Shown here one piece after another: positions 41,573 to 50,961 of a stretch of 64,000 bases of DNA (position 1 is the first letter of the stretch; every line of letters starts with the position of its first letter). The position numbers and the translations under genes were made by a program. The DNA comes from VRUE01 sp963715455 (GTDB lineage: Bacteria > Actinomycetota > Thermoleophilia > Solirubrobacterales > 70-9). Location: positions 1,116,001 to 1,180,000 of the forward strand of contig OY970245.1 of the NCBI GenBank assembly GCA_963715455.1, in the 5' to 3' direction. The notes under the pieces were generated by a model, which did not search any database, was not told the origin of the DNA, and saw only the letters and a list, made by a program, of their open reading frames with translations.

Positions 41573-42313
41573 ATGCGACGGGCGTCGATCATGCTCATGC
41601 GGCCTTTCCGGCGCTGGCCTCGCCTGAGCCGGGCCGCGCTCTCAGGGGTCGGTCTGCTCGCTGTCGCCGTAGTGCTCGCCAATGCCTATGTCCTGCTCAG
41701 CGTGGGGGGACGTTCGACGGGAAGCGTTGCCGATGCGCCTCACGCTCAGGTTGCGATCGTTCCCGGTGCCCTGGTCAAACCCGACGGCTCGATGAGCACG
41801 ATGCTCGCCGATCGGGTGCGCCGGGCTGAGGAACTTTGGAAGGCAGGCAAGGTGGAGCGCATCCTCGTCTCCGGCGATCACCACACCTGGGCCTACGACG
41901 AGCCGGGCACGATGCGTAAGGCGCTGGTGCGATCGGGTGTGCCCGCGCGGGCGGTGTTCGAGGACCACGCTGGGTTCGATACCTGGGAGACGATGGTGCG
42001 AGCGCGCAGCATCTTTGGCGTGCGCCGAGCGCTGCTCGTTACCCAGGGGTTCCACATGCCGCGGGCCCTCTTCCTCGCGGACGCCGCCGGGATCGACGCG
42101 ACGGGAGTCACCTCGGACCTGCATCCCTATGGCGCCCAGGGTAGGAAGAGCGACGTGCGTGAGGTTCTCTCGCGGGTCAAGGCCGTCGCTGATGTGACGT
42201 TGAATGCGCCGGCGGTGGGCGGCAATCCGATTCCGATCAAGGGAGACGGCCGCGAGAGCTGGGGCCCGCCGCCCCCTCCCGGCACGCCGCCCGCTGGCTC
42301 GCCGGGTCGCTGA
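41573..42313 (+). CDS. YdcF/SanA-like DUF218 membrane protein
   Basis: 246-aa protein with one N-terminal helix (ALSGVGLLAVAVVLANAYVLLSV) and a DUF218 domain: AIVPGALVKPDGSMSTMLADRVRRAEELWKAGKVERILVSGDH, DTWETMVRARSIFG, LLVTQGFHMPRALFLA. SanA-type members affect envelope barrier function; the biochemistry is unclear. The tail is Pro-rich (GPPPPPGTPPAGSPG). ATG 41573 is preferred over GTG 41564. Confidence 0.87.
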   Translation: MRRASIMLMRPFRRWPRLSRAALSGVGLLAVAVVLANAYVLLSVGGRSTGSVADAPHAQVAIVPGALVKPDGSMSTMLADRVRRAEELWKAGKVERILVSGDHHTWAYDEPGTMRKALVRSGVPARAVFEDHAGFDTWETMVRARSIFGVRRALLVTQGFHMPRALFLADAAGIDATGVTSDLHPYGAQGRKSDVREVLSRVKAVADVTLNAPAVGGNPIPIKGDGRESWGPPPPPGTPPAGSPGR

Positions 42314-42343
42314 GCCCCCGGCCCGGCTGAGAGACTGCCGCCT

Positions 42344-44209
42344 GTGTGCGGCATCTGTGGGATCGCCTCCTCGCAGCACGGCGCGGCGCCGGAGGCCGAG
42401 GTAGTTGCGCGGATGAACAGCCGCCTGGTTCACCGCGGGCCGGACAGCGACGGGCTCTTCGACGGGGGCGAGGCGATCCTCGCCGCGCGCCGCCTCTCGA
42501 TCATCGATCTCGACGGCGGCCGCCAACCGATCGCCAACGAGGACGGCAGCGTCGTCGTCGTCCAGAACGGCGAGATCTACAACTACCGCGAGCTGCGCCG
42601 CGAGCTCGAGCAGCGCGGCCACCGCTTCGGCACCGCCTCCGATACCGAGGTGCTTGTCCATCTTTATGAGGAGCACGGCGACGCCTTCCTCGAGCGGCTG
42701 CGGGGGATGTTTGCTGTGGCGATCTGGGATTCGCGCCAGCGCCGCTTGCTGCTCGGCCGCGACCGCTTCGGCATCAAGCCGCTCTACTACCGGGTCGCCG
42801 ACGGGACGCTCTGCTTCGCCTCGGAGCTCAAGGCAATGCTGGAGCTGCCGGGCTTCTCGCGCGCCATCGACCCGCGCGCCGCATCGGCCTTCCTCGCCTT
42901 CAACTCAATCCCGGCGCCGCTGACGATCTTCGCCGAGGCGCGCAAGCTGCTGCCGGGGTCGGCGCTTGTCTGGCAGGACGGCGAGCTCAACGAAAGGCGC
43001 TACGCGCGGCCAGCGCCGCTTGCCCCCGAGCAGGTGCGCAAGGGCCCGGCCGACGAGCTCGCCGCCGAGCTGCGCGAGACGCTGCGCGACTCGGTGCGCG
43101 CCCATCTGGTCGCCGACGTGCCGGTCGGTGTGCTGCTCTCCGGCGGCGTCGACTCGGCTGGCCTGGCGGCACTGGCGGCCGGCGAGGCGGGGCAGGGGGT
43201 AAAGACTTTCTCAGTCGGCTTCGAGGAGGCGAGCTTCGACGAGCTCGCCCGCGCCCGTCTCGTCGCCCAGCGCTACGCCACCGACCACCACGAGCTCGTC
43301 CTGCGCCCCGACGCCGCCGAGCTGCTGCCCAAGCTGGTCGAGGCTTTCGATGAGCCTTTCGGCGACTCCTCCGCGGTGCCCACCTATCTGGTCTCCCAGC
43401 TTGCCGCCGGCGAGGTCAAGGTGGCGCTCTCCGGCGAGGGCGGCGATGAGCTCTTCGGTGGCTACTACACCTACGTCGCCGACCAGCTGGCGCCGCGAAT
43501 CGGCTGGCTGGCGCGCATCGCTTCGCCGTTGATCGAGGCCTTGCCCAGCTCCGACGCCAAGGCGAGTTTTGACTACAAAGCCAAGCGCTTCGCCCGCGCT
43601 GCCCATTTGCCGCCGCTTGAGCGCCACCACGCCTGGAAGGAGATCTTCGCGCCCGAGCTGCGCAGTTCTCTGCTGGTCGGTGAGGAGGGCGGCTGGGACC
43701 CGGTCGACCTCTACCGCGAGCGCTACGCGGAAACCGCTGGGGCCGAGCCGCTCGCCCGCCTGCAGGACGTCGACCTGGGCATCTACCTGGTCGACGACCT
43801 GCTGGTCAAGACCGACCGCTCGAGCATGGCCCATTCGCTGGAGCTGCGCGTGCCCTTCCTCGACAACCGTGTCGCCGAGTTCGCCCTCGGCCTCGCCACG
43901 CCACTCAAGGTGCGAGGCACAGCGAAGAAGCGGTTGCTGCGGCGCGCTCTGGCTCCACTGCTTCCCGACGAGATCCTGCGCGGTCCCAAGCAGGGTTTCT
44001 CGATTCCGCTCGCCGGCTGGCTGCGTGGACCGCTGGAGCCCTTCGCCCGCGAAACCCTCTCGCCGGCGACCTTGGAACGCCAGGGCTGCCTCGACCCGGC
44101 GGCGGTGGCGCCGCTGATCGACGCCCACTGCGCGGGGCGCGAGGACCTCAGCCGCCAGCTCTGGGGACTGATGGCCTTCACACTCTGGTTCGACAGGTAC
44201 GCGAACTAG
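42344..44209 (+). CDS. asnB: asparagine synthase (glutamine-hydrolysing)
   Basis: 621-aa enzyme. The start MCGICGI places the glutaminase nucleophile at Cys2 after Met removal. The glutaminase domain shows RLSIIDLDGG and NGEIYNYRELR; the synthetase domain shows the pyrophosphate loop LLSGGVDSAGLAALA, SVGFEEASFDE and LSGEGGDELFGGY. Full length. AsnB-type proteins in glycan clusters may instead amidate a sugar acid or peptide, so free asparagine may not be the product here. Confidence 0.93.
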   Translation: MCGICGIASSQHGAAPEAEVVARMNSRLVHRGPDSDGLFDGGEAILAARRLSIIDLDGGRQPIANEDGSVVVVQNGEIYNYRELRRELEQRGHRFGTASDTEVLVHLYEEHGDAFLERLRGMFAVAIWDSRQRRLLLGRDRFGIKPLYYRVADGTLCFASELKAMLELPGFSRAIDPRAASAFLAFNSIPAPLTIFAEARKLLPGSALVWQDGELNERRYARPAPLAPEQVRKGPADELAAELRETLRDSVRAHLVADVPVGVLLSGGVDSAGLAALAAGEAGQGVKTFSVGFEEASFDELARARLVAQRYATDHHELVLRPDAAELLPKLVEAFDEPFGDSSAVPTYLVSQLAAGEVKVALSGEGGDELFGGYYTYVADQLAPRIGWLARIASPLIEALPSSDAKASFDYKAKRFARAAHLPPLERHHAWKEIFAPELRSSLLVGEEGGWDPVDLYRERYAETAGAEPLARLQDVDLGIYLVDDLLVKTDRSSMAHSLELRVPFLDNRVAEFALGLATPLKVRGTAKKRLLRRALAPLLPDEILRGPKQGFSIPLAGWLRGPLEPFARETLSPATLERQGCLDPAAVAPLIDAHCAGREDLSRQLWGLMAFTLWFDRYAN

Positions 44210-44212
44210 CCT
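44207..44212 (+). promoter_or_regulatory. -10 box TAGCCT before the wecA-like gene
   Basis: Overlaps the asnB stop codon and ends six bases before the next ATG. It suggests a separate leaderless start in addition to read-through from asnB. Confidence 0.4.
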
Positions 44213-44218
44213 GAGTCG

Positions 44219-45472
44219 ATGCCGGACTCGCTCGACGCCCTGCTGGCCTTCCTCGTCGCCGGGATCGTCGCCCTGCTCTGCGTGCCGCTCACCGACCGGC
44301 TGGCGCAGCGGGTTGGTGCCATCGACCGACCTAACCCGCGCTCGATACACGAAGCGCCGACCCCGCGTCTCGGCGGGCTGGCGATCCTCGCCGGCGTGCT
44401 CGTCGCCGGGATCTTCTTCCTACCCTGGGACGGCGAAACGCGCGCCATTCTCTGCGGGGCGCTGGTCATCGCTGCGGTTGGCTTTCTCGACGACGCGATT
44501 GAGCTCGGCGCCGCCGCCAAGCTGCTCGGTCAGACCGTCGCCGTGATCGTGCCGGTCGCCGCCGGGGTCGAGGTGAGCAGCTTCACTGTCCCCTTCCTTG
44601 GCGCCCTAGAGCCGGGTTCGGTTGAGCTGTTCACCCTGCCGGGGGGTGGGGCAGTCGACCTTGGCGACGTCGGCACCGTGCTCGGCATCGTCGCCGTGAT
44701 CAACGTGATCAACCTGATCGACGGCGTCGACGGGCTCGCCGCCGGCGTCTGCACGATCTCGGCCCTCGCCCTGGCGGCGATTGCGCTCTCGCTTGACCGC
44801 AATGCCGCGGGGGTGCTCGCGGCACTCACTGCGGGCGCCTCGCTGGGCTTCTTGCGCCACGGCTTCCCCCCGGCGCGCACCTTCATGGGCGACACCGGCT
44901 CCAACCTGCTCGGCTACCTGCTCGGCGTCGTCGCTGTGCAGGGGGCGCTGAAGACCAACGCCGTGATCGCTCTCTTCCTGCCGTTGATCATCCTCACCGT
45001 GCCGATCCTCGACACCGGCTTCGTCGTCGCCAAGCGGCTCAAGTATCGGCGGCCGATCTACAAGGCCGACACTTGGCACTTCCACCACCGCATGGCCAAC
45101 ATCGGCTTCTCCCAGCGCCGCACCCTCGCCTATCTCTATAGCTGGACCCTGGTGATGGCGCTGCTCGCTCTCGCCCTGCGCTTCGTCCCCTATAGCGACG
45201 ATCACGGCAACTTCGACCTCTTCTGGTCGGCGGTGATGGCCGTTTTCGGCCTGATGGCGCTGGCCGCCAGCGTCTACTTGGTCGAGGTACTGGAGATCCT
45301 CAAGCTGCGCCGCCTGCGTCAACGCCAGGTTGCCGGGGTCAGCGGCCCGCCGTTGGCCGAGCAAGACGTCGACCGCGCCGTTGAGCAGGAGCTGGAGACC
45401 GGCACGTTTCCGGCGATCGACCCGGAGACGGGTGAGTTTGAGGCGCTCGGTTCGGACGGGAAAAAGACTTAG
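44219..45472 (+). CDS. MraY/WecA-family polyprenyl-phosphate sugar-1-phosphate transferase
   Basis: 417-aa polytopic membrane protein with about ten helices that attaches a sugar 1-phosphate (often GlcNAc) to undecaprenyl phosphate. Diagnostic segments are RSIHEAPTPRLGGLAI, FLDDAIELGAAAKLLGQ, VINVINLIDGVDGLAAG, FMGDTGSNLLGYLLG, and the cytoplasmic His motif DTWHFHHRM. MraY proper would lie in the dcw cluster, so a WecA/TagO-like role in surface glycan or teichoic-type polymer synthesis is likelier. The acidic 75-residue C-terminal tail is extra. Confidence 0.92.
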   Translation: MPDSLDALLAFLVAGIVALLCVPLTDRLAQRVGAIDRPNPRSIHEAPTPRLGGLAILAGVLVAGIFFLPWDGETRAILCGALVIAAVGFLDDAIELGAAAKLLGQTVAVIVPVAAGVEVSSFTVPFLGALEPGSVELFTLPGGGAVDLGDVGTVLGIVAVINVINLIDGVDGLAAGVCTISALALAAIALSLDRNAAGVLAALTAGASLGFLRHGFPPARTFMGDTGSNLLGYLLGVVAVQGALKTNAVIALFLPLIILTVPILDTGFVVAKRLKYRRPIYKADTWHFHHRMANIGFSQRRTLAYLYSWTLVMALLALALRFVPYSDDHGNFDLFWSAVMAVFGLMALAASVYLVEVLEILKLRRLRQRQVAGVSGPPLAEQDVDRAVEQELETGTFPAIDPETGEFEALGSDGKKT

Positions 45473-45533
45473 TAACAGGTTGTAACAAGCCTCACGAACT
45501 GGCTCTAGAAAGCGGATCGTCGGCCCGTTCGGA

Positions 45534-45539
45534 TATAGT
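45534..45539 (+). promoter_or_regulatory. -10 box TATAGT of the ATP synthase operon
   Basis: GGATATAGTC about 38 bp before the first ATG. No good -35 at the standard distance. A predicted start near 45546 gives a leader of about 30 nt, nearly all of it occupied by the hairpin at 45548-45570. Confidence 0.5.
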
Positions 45540-45547
45540 CGCTGGTC

Positions 45548-45570
45548 CGCCCGCCAAGCAACGACGGGCG
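45548..45570 (+). promoter_or_regulatory. leader hairpin in front of the ATP synthase operon
   Basis: CGCCCG-N11-CGGGCG, then CATTTT and the ATG. No Shine-Dalgarno sequence exists between hairpin and start, so initiation probably depends on the structure. It may protect the mRNA 5' end or adjust translation. Confidence 0.5.
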
Positions 45571-45576
45571 CATTTT

Positions 45577-45951
45577 ATGTCCCCTCCCAAGTACGTCGAC
45601 CTTGTCGTCCTCGCCGCCTCGCTGGCCGTTTTTCTGCTCGGCGGACTGCCCCTGCTCGGCTTCGCCGCCGGGGCGGGCGTCTGGCTCGTGCAGCGCGGAA
45701 TCCAGGCGCTTGCCGAGCGCCGCGCCAACAGCGAACTGGCGGCCGGCAACCGCCAGCGGGCGATGGCGACGGTCGCCATCTCCACGCTTGGCCGGGTCGG
45801 GCTGATGGCAACCGCCGTGCTGGTCGTGGGGATCGTCGAACGCGAGGCTGGCCTCTCCTCGGCAATCCTCGTCCTCGCTCTCTTCACCGTCTCCTTCGCC
45901 GCCCAGGGCATCGCTCACCTCTTCGACGAACCGGAGGCGGGCAAGGCATGA
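45577..45951 (+). CDS. AtpI-like small membrane protein
   Basis: 124 aa with four predicted helices (VVLAASLAVFLLGGLPLLGFAAG, VAISTLGRVGLMATAVLVVGIV, AILVLALFTVSFAAQGIAHL). First gene of the ATP synthase operon and overlapping atpB by 4 nt, the standard position of AtpI, which assists c-ring assembly or Mg2+ supply. Sequence conservation in this family is low, so the call rests mainly on position and topology. Confidence 0.7.
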   Translation: MSPPKYVDLVVLAASLAVFLLGGLPLLGFAAGAGVWLVQRGIQALAERRANSELAAGNRQRAMATVAISTLGRVGLMATAVLVVGIVEREAGLSSAILVLALFTVSFAAQGIAHLFDEPEAGKA

Positions 45952-46856
45952 GCACCAAGGCCAAGGTCTTCATCGGGCTCGGCGTCTACTTCTCGATCGC
46001 GATCCTCATGCTGTTGATCTTCGGCAGCGACGGCAAAAACGAAGCCTTCGAACCGCAGAACGAGTTCAAACTCGAGACCTGGATCCCGATTCACATCGGT
46101 GGCGTCGACCTGAGCATCAACAAGGCGGTCCTCTACCTGATCCTGGCCAGCGCCCTGACGGTCATCACCATGGTCTGGATCAGCCGCCGCATGGCGCAGA
46201 AGCCGAACCGCGTGCAGACCGCGATCGAGGTCGCCTATGACATGACCAAGAACAACATCACCGGCGGCAACCTCGACCCCAAGACGGCCGCCCGCTGGTT
46301 CCCCTTCCTCGCTGCGCTCTTCTTCTGGATCTGGTTCTCGAACATCATCGGCTTCATCCCGCTGCCGACCAATACCGAGCACGCGGTCAACATCTTCGGC
46401 CTCGAAGTCCCCGCCTTTGCGATTTACGCGGCGACGGCCAATATCTCGATCCCGCTGGTCCTGACGCTGGTCGTCTGGGTCTCCTACCACGTCGAAGGCG
46501 TACGGGCCAAGGGCTTCGTCCCTTACCTGGCGAGTTGGTTGCCACCTGGCCTGGAGGAGATGAACCCGATCGGCAAGGCGGCGATCTTCCTGATCGAGGT
46601 GATCTCGCATTTCGTGCGGCTGATCTCGCTCTCCGTACGTCTCTTCGCCAACATCCTCGCCGGCCACCTGCTGCTGCTCTTCATGGGCGGCGGGCTGGCC
46701 GTGCTGCTCGGCATTGCCGCCCTCGGGGCGCTGACGTTCCCGATGGCTTTCGCGTTTTTCGTCTTCGAGGTGGGTCTGGTCGCGACGCTTCAGGCGTTTA
46801 TCTTCTCGACCCTCACCGCGATCTACATCGGCGGAGCCACCTCCGCAAGTCACTAG
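45948..46856 (+). CDS. atpB: F1Fo ATP synthase subunit a
   Basis: 302-aa membrane subunit that forms the proton half-channels. The essential Arg is in SLSVRLFANILAGH, and the late helix shows FVFEVGLVATLQAFIFSTLTAIYI. About 45 residues following the first helix (SDGKNEAFEPQNEFKLETWIPIHIGG) form the outer loop. Full length and co-translated with the AtpI-like gene. Confidence 0.97.
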   Translation: MSTKAKVFIGLGVYFSIAILMLLIFGSDGKNEAFEPQNEFKLETWIPIHIGGVDLSINKAVLYLILASALTVITMVWISRRMAQKPNRVQTAIEVAYDMTKNNITGGNLDPKTAARWFPFLAALFFWIWFSNIIGFIPLPTNTEHAVNIFGLEVPAFAIYAATANISIPLVLTLVVWVSYHVEGVRAKGFVPYLASWLPPGLEEMNPIGKAAIFLIEVISHFVRLISLSVRLFANILAGHLLLLFMGGGLAVLLGIAALGALTFPMAFAFFVFEVGLVATLQAFIFSTLTAIYIGGATSASH

Positions 46857-46874
46857 AAAAGGAGCGCTGTTTCA

Positions 46875-47141
46875 ATGGACGTGTCCCCAGTTGTAGCCGC
46901 GATTTCCGACGAAGGGATCGAATCGGCCGGTAAGGCGATCGCCCTCGGCGTCGGCGCCGGCCTCGGCTCGATCGGTGCCGGCATCGGCATCGGCATCATC
47001 TTCGGCAAGGAGATCGAGTCGGTAGCCCGCCAGCCCGAGCTCAAAGACGAGCTGCAGAGCATCCGCTGGCTCGGCTTCGCGCTGACCGAGGCGGTCGCCT
47101 TCTACACCTTCATCTTCGGCCTGATCGCCTTCTTCCTCTAG
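46875..47141 (+). CDS. atpE: F1Fo ATP synthase subunit c
   Basis: 88-aa hairpin of two helices forming the rotor ring. Helix 1 has the glycine-rich GVGAGLGSIGAGIGIGIIFG, the loop has ARQPEL, and helix 2 carries the ion-binding Glu in ALTEAVAFY. The Na+-type ligand set (Gln in helix 1, Ser/Thr after the Glu) is missing, so H+ is the coupling ion. AAAAGGAG precedes the ATG by about 10 nt. Confidence 0.97.
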   Translation: MDVSPVVAAISDEGIESAGKAIALGVGAGLGSIGAGIGIGIIFGKEIESVARQPELKDELQSIRWLGFALTEAVAFYTFIFGLIAFFL

Positions 47142-47150
47142 GTCGATCGA

Positions 47151-47744
47151 GTGGAGCTCATCGCCGACATAGCGGTCTGGATCCCGCTCGCCGCAGAGGC
47201 CGCCCACGAGGAAGAAGGCGGCAGCTTCCTGGTCACGCCGGGCCTCGGCCTGATGATCTGGACGCTGGTGCTCTTCCTCTTCACCATGTGGGTGCTGAGC
47301 AAGGTCGCCTTTCCGCGCATCCAGGAGGCGCTCGACAAGCGCGCCGCGACGATCCGTGAGTCGATCGAGGCGGCCGAACGGCAGCGCCAGGAGTCCGACG
47401 AGCTGCTCGAGGAGTACCGCCAGCGGCTCAGCGAGGCGCGCGAGCAGGCCGACGACATCATGGCCCGTGCCCGTAAGGCGGCGGAAACCGCCGAAGCCGA
47501 GGCGACTACCGCCGGCAAGGAGAAGCGTGAGGAGCTGGTCTCAGCGGCGAAGCGCGACATCGAGGCCGAGACGCGGCGCTCGCTGGAGCAGATCCGCAAG
47601 GAGGTCGCCGACCTCACCGTGCTCGCCACCGAGAAGGTGACGCGCAAGTCGCTCACCGAGGACGACCAGCGCCGCCTGGTCGAGGAGGCGCTGTCCGAGG
47701 TTGACTTCACCGCGCTTTCCGGCGCGGAGGGGTCGAAGAGCTGA
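47151..47744 (+). CDS. atpF: F1Fo ATP synthase subunit b
   Basis: 197-aa peripheral-stalk subunit. One membrane helix (GLGLMIWTLVLFLFTMWVL, residues 33-51) is followed by a long charged coiled coil (RATIRESIEAAERQRQESDELLEEYRQRLSEAREQADD onwards). About 30 residues precede the helix, more than in E. coli and partly acidic (EAAHEEEGG). GTG start at 47151; the stop overlaps atpH by one base. Confidence 0.95.
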   Translation: MELIADIAVWIPLAAEAAHEEEGGSFLVTPGLGLMIWTLVLFLFTMWVLSKVAFPRIQEALDKRAATIRESIEAAERQRQESDELLEEYRQRLSEAREQADDIMARARKAAETAEAEATTAGKEKREELVSAAKRDIEAETRRSLEQIRKEVADLTVLATEKVTRKSLTEDDQRRLVEEALSEVDFTALSGAEGSKS

Positions 47745-48277
47745 TGCAGGAGGCGGCGCGCGTATATGCGGAGGCGTTGTTCGACGTCGCCAAGGAGAAG
47801 GGCAAGCTCGACGCCGTGCGCGACGAGCTGGCGCAGTTCGCCGATGCGCTCGACTCCAACCGCGAGCTGCAGGTCTTCTTCTTCAGCCCCTACTTCTCCT
47901 CGGCGGAGAAGGCGGCGGGGCTGAAGCGTGGCGTCGAGGGCGCCGACACCGAGCTGCTCAACTTCCTCGAGCTGCTGATCGAGAAGGGGCGGATGCCCGA
48001 GGTCTTCCGCATCCGCCGCCACCTCGACGAGCTCTGGAAGCAGGAGAACCGGCGCCTCGACGTGACCGTGACCAGCGCGGTCGAGCTGGACAGCGCGGTG
48101 GTGGAGAAGGTGGGCGAGGAGATCGAGCGCCAGACCGGCCAGAAGGTGGAGTTGGCCAGTCGCGTGGACGGCGAGATCCTCGGTGGCATCGTCTTGCAGG
48201 TCGGCAACATGGTGCTCGACGCGAGCATCCGCAGTCGCTTGGAGAAACTTCGAAAGAGCGTCGCCCAGGCGGCGTAA
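47744..48277 (+). CDS. atpH: F1Fo ATP synthase subunit delta
   Basis: 177-aa stalk protein linking subunit b to the top of F1. The N-terminal helical domain starts QEAARVYAEALFDVAKEKGKLD; the C-terminal domain has the family signature GQKVELASRVDGEILGGIVLQVGNMVLDASIRSRLEKLRKS. Unlike mycobacteria, b and delta are separate here. atpA follows after 14 bp with its own AAGGAGG. Confidence 0.96.
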   Translation: MQEAARVYAEALFDVAKEKGKLDAVRDELAQFADALDSNRELQVFFFSPYFSSAEKAAGLKRGVEGADTELLNFLELLIEKGRMPEVFRIRRHLDELWKQENRRLDVTVTSAVELDSAVVEKVGEEIERQTGQKVELASRVDGEILGGIVLQVGNMVLDASIRSRLEKLRKSVAQAA

Positions 48278-48291
48278 GGAGGCAGACCGCA

Positions 48292-49911
<1,620 letters not shown>

Positions 49912-49924
49912 GCAACCGCTCGTA

Positions 49925-49986
49925 GCGCCCCGATGAGGGGTGCCGAGAACGTAAACCTCGCCCGCAGGTACCCCTCATCGGGGCGC
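49925..49986 (+). repeat. long palindromic element, family B copy 2
   Basis: Perfect 17-bp arms GCGCCCCGATGAGGGGT (49925-49941) and their complement (49970-49986). The 28-nt loop contains ACGTAAACCTCGCCCGCAGG with a small CGAG/CTCG stem, matching the loop of 28090-28168 read on the other strand. It lies in the 104-bp gap between atpA and atpG, inside the ATP synthase operon, 13 bp after the atpA stop. Confidence 0.82.
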
Positions 49987-50015
49987 CCCGGCGCCGCTAC
50001 TAAGACCAAATCACC

Positions 50016-50936
50016 ATGGCCACCCAGAAGGACGTCAAGAATCGAATCGCGTCGATCAAGAACATCAACAAGATCACGCGGGCGATGGAGATGGTGGCGG
50101 CTGCCAGGCTGCGCCGCGCCGAGCAGCGCATCGAGCACCTGCGCCCCTACGCGCAGTCGATGCGCAAGCTCACCCGCCGGGCGGCCGAACAGGCCGGCGG
50201 CATGCCGCGCGTACCGGTCATGGTCGAGCGCGAGGACGAGAAGCGGGTCGGTGTCGTGCTGATCACCGGCGACCGCGGCCTCGCCGGCGCCTTCAACACC
50301 AACATCATTCGCGACGGCCTGCGGCTCAAGGGTGAGCTGCGCGAGCAGGGCAAGGAGGCGGTCTTCTCCGCGGTCGGCCGCAAGGGCGTCTCGGCCTTGA
50401 CCTTCCGCAAAGAGGACCCGCGTACTTCCTACGTCGGCTTCACCGATAGGCCCGGCTTCGCCAACGCGCGCGAGATCGGCGAGGAGCTGACCGCGCGCTA
50501 CGTCGACGAGGAGCTCGACCGGGTCGAGCTGGTCTACAACCGCTACGTCTCGCCGCTCACCCAGCATGTCTGGCGGCAGACGCTGTTGCCCCTGCAGCAG
50601 GCCGACGTGATCGGCGAGGGCGTCTCCGACGAGGAAGAGGCGGGTGAGGAAACCGAGATCGAGAAGGCGCACAGCCACTCAGCTTGGGAGTACGAGCCCG
50701 AGGCGGAGGAGCTGCTTGGCCAGCTGATCCCGGAGTACGTGAACATCTCCGTGTACCGGGCGCTGCTCGAGTCGGCCGCCTCGGAGCTGGGGGCGCGGAT
50801 GACAGCGATGCGCAGTGCCGCGGAGAACGCGGAGGAAATGATGGGCGACCTGACCCTGGAGATGAACCGGGTCAGGCAGGCCGAGATCACCCAGGAGATC
50901 CTCGAGGTCGTCGCCGGCGCCGAGGCGCTTGGATAA
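50016..50936 (+). CDS. atpG: F1Fo ATP synthase subunit gamma
   Basis: 306-aa central-stalk rotor. It begins MATQKDVKNRIASIKNINKITRAMEMVAAARLRRAE and ends with the matching C-terminal helix (MTAMRSAAENAEEMMGDLTLEMNRVRQAEITQEILEVVAGA). An acidic insertion (SDEEEAGEETEIEKAHSHSAWEY) around residue 210 makes it about 20 residues longer than the E. coli protein and lies where some actinobacterial gammas carry extra loops. It is separated from atpA by a large hairpin, which may change the relative dosage. Confidence 0.96.
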   Translation: MATQKDVKNRIASIKNINKITRAMEMVAAARLRRAEQRIEHLRPYAQSMRKLTRRAAEQAGGMPRVPVMVEREDEKRVGVVLITGDRGLAGAFNTNIIRDGLRLKGELREQGKEAVFSAVGRKGVSALTFRKEDPRTSYVGFTDRPGFANAREIGEELTARYVDEELDRVELVYNRYVSPLTQHVWRQTLLPLQQADVIGEGVSDEEEAGEETEIEKAHSHSAWEYEPEAEELLGQLIPEYVNISVYRALLESAASELGARMTAMRSAAENAEEMMGDLTLEMNRVRQAEITQEILEVVAGAEALG

Positions 50937-50961
50937 GACTGCGAAACGAGAAAAGGAACCA

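Noticed and set aside
46875..47141. Sodium-coupled c-ring
   Set aside because: Helix 1 lacks the Gln and helix 2 lacks the Ser/Thr next to the carboxylate that define Na+ binding; the residues fit proton coupling.
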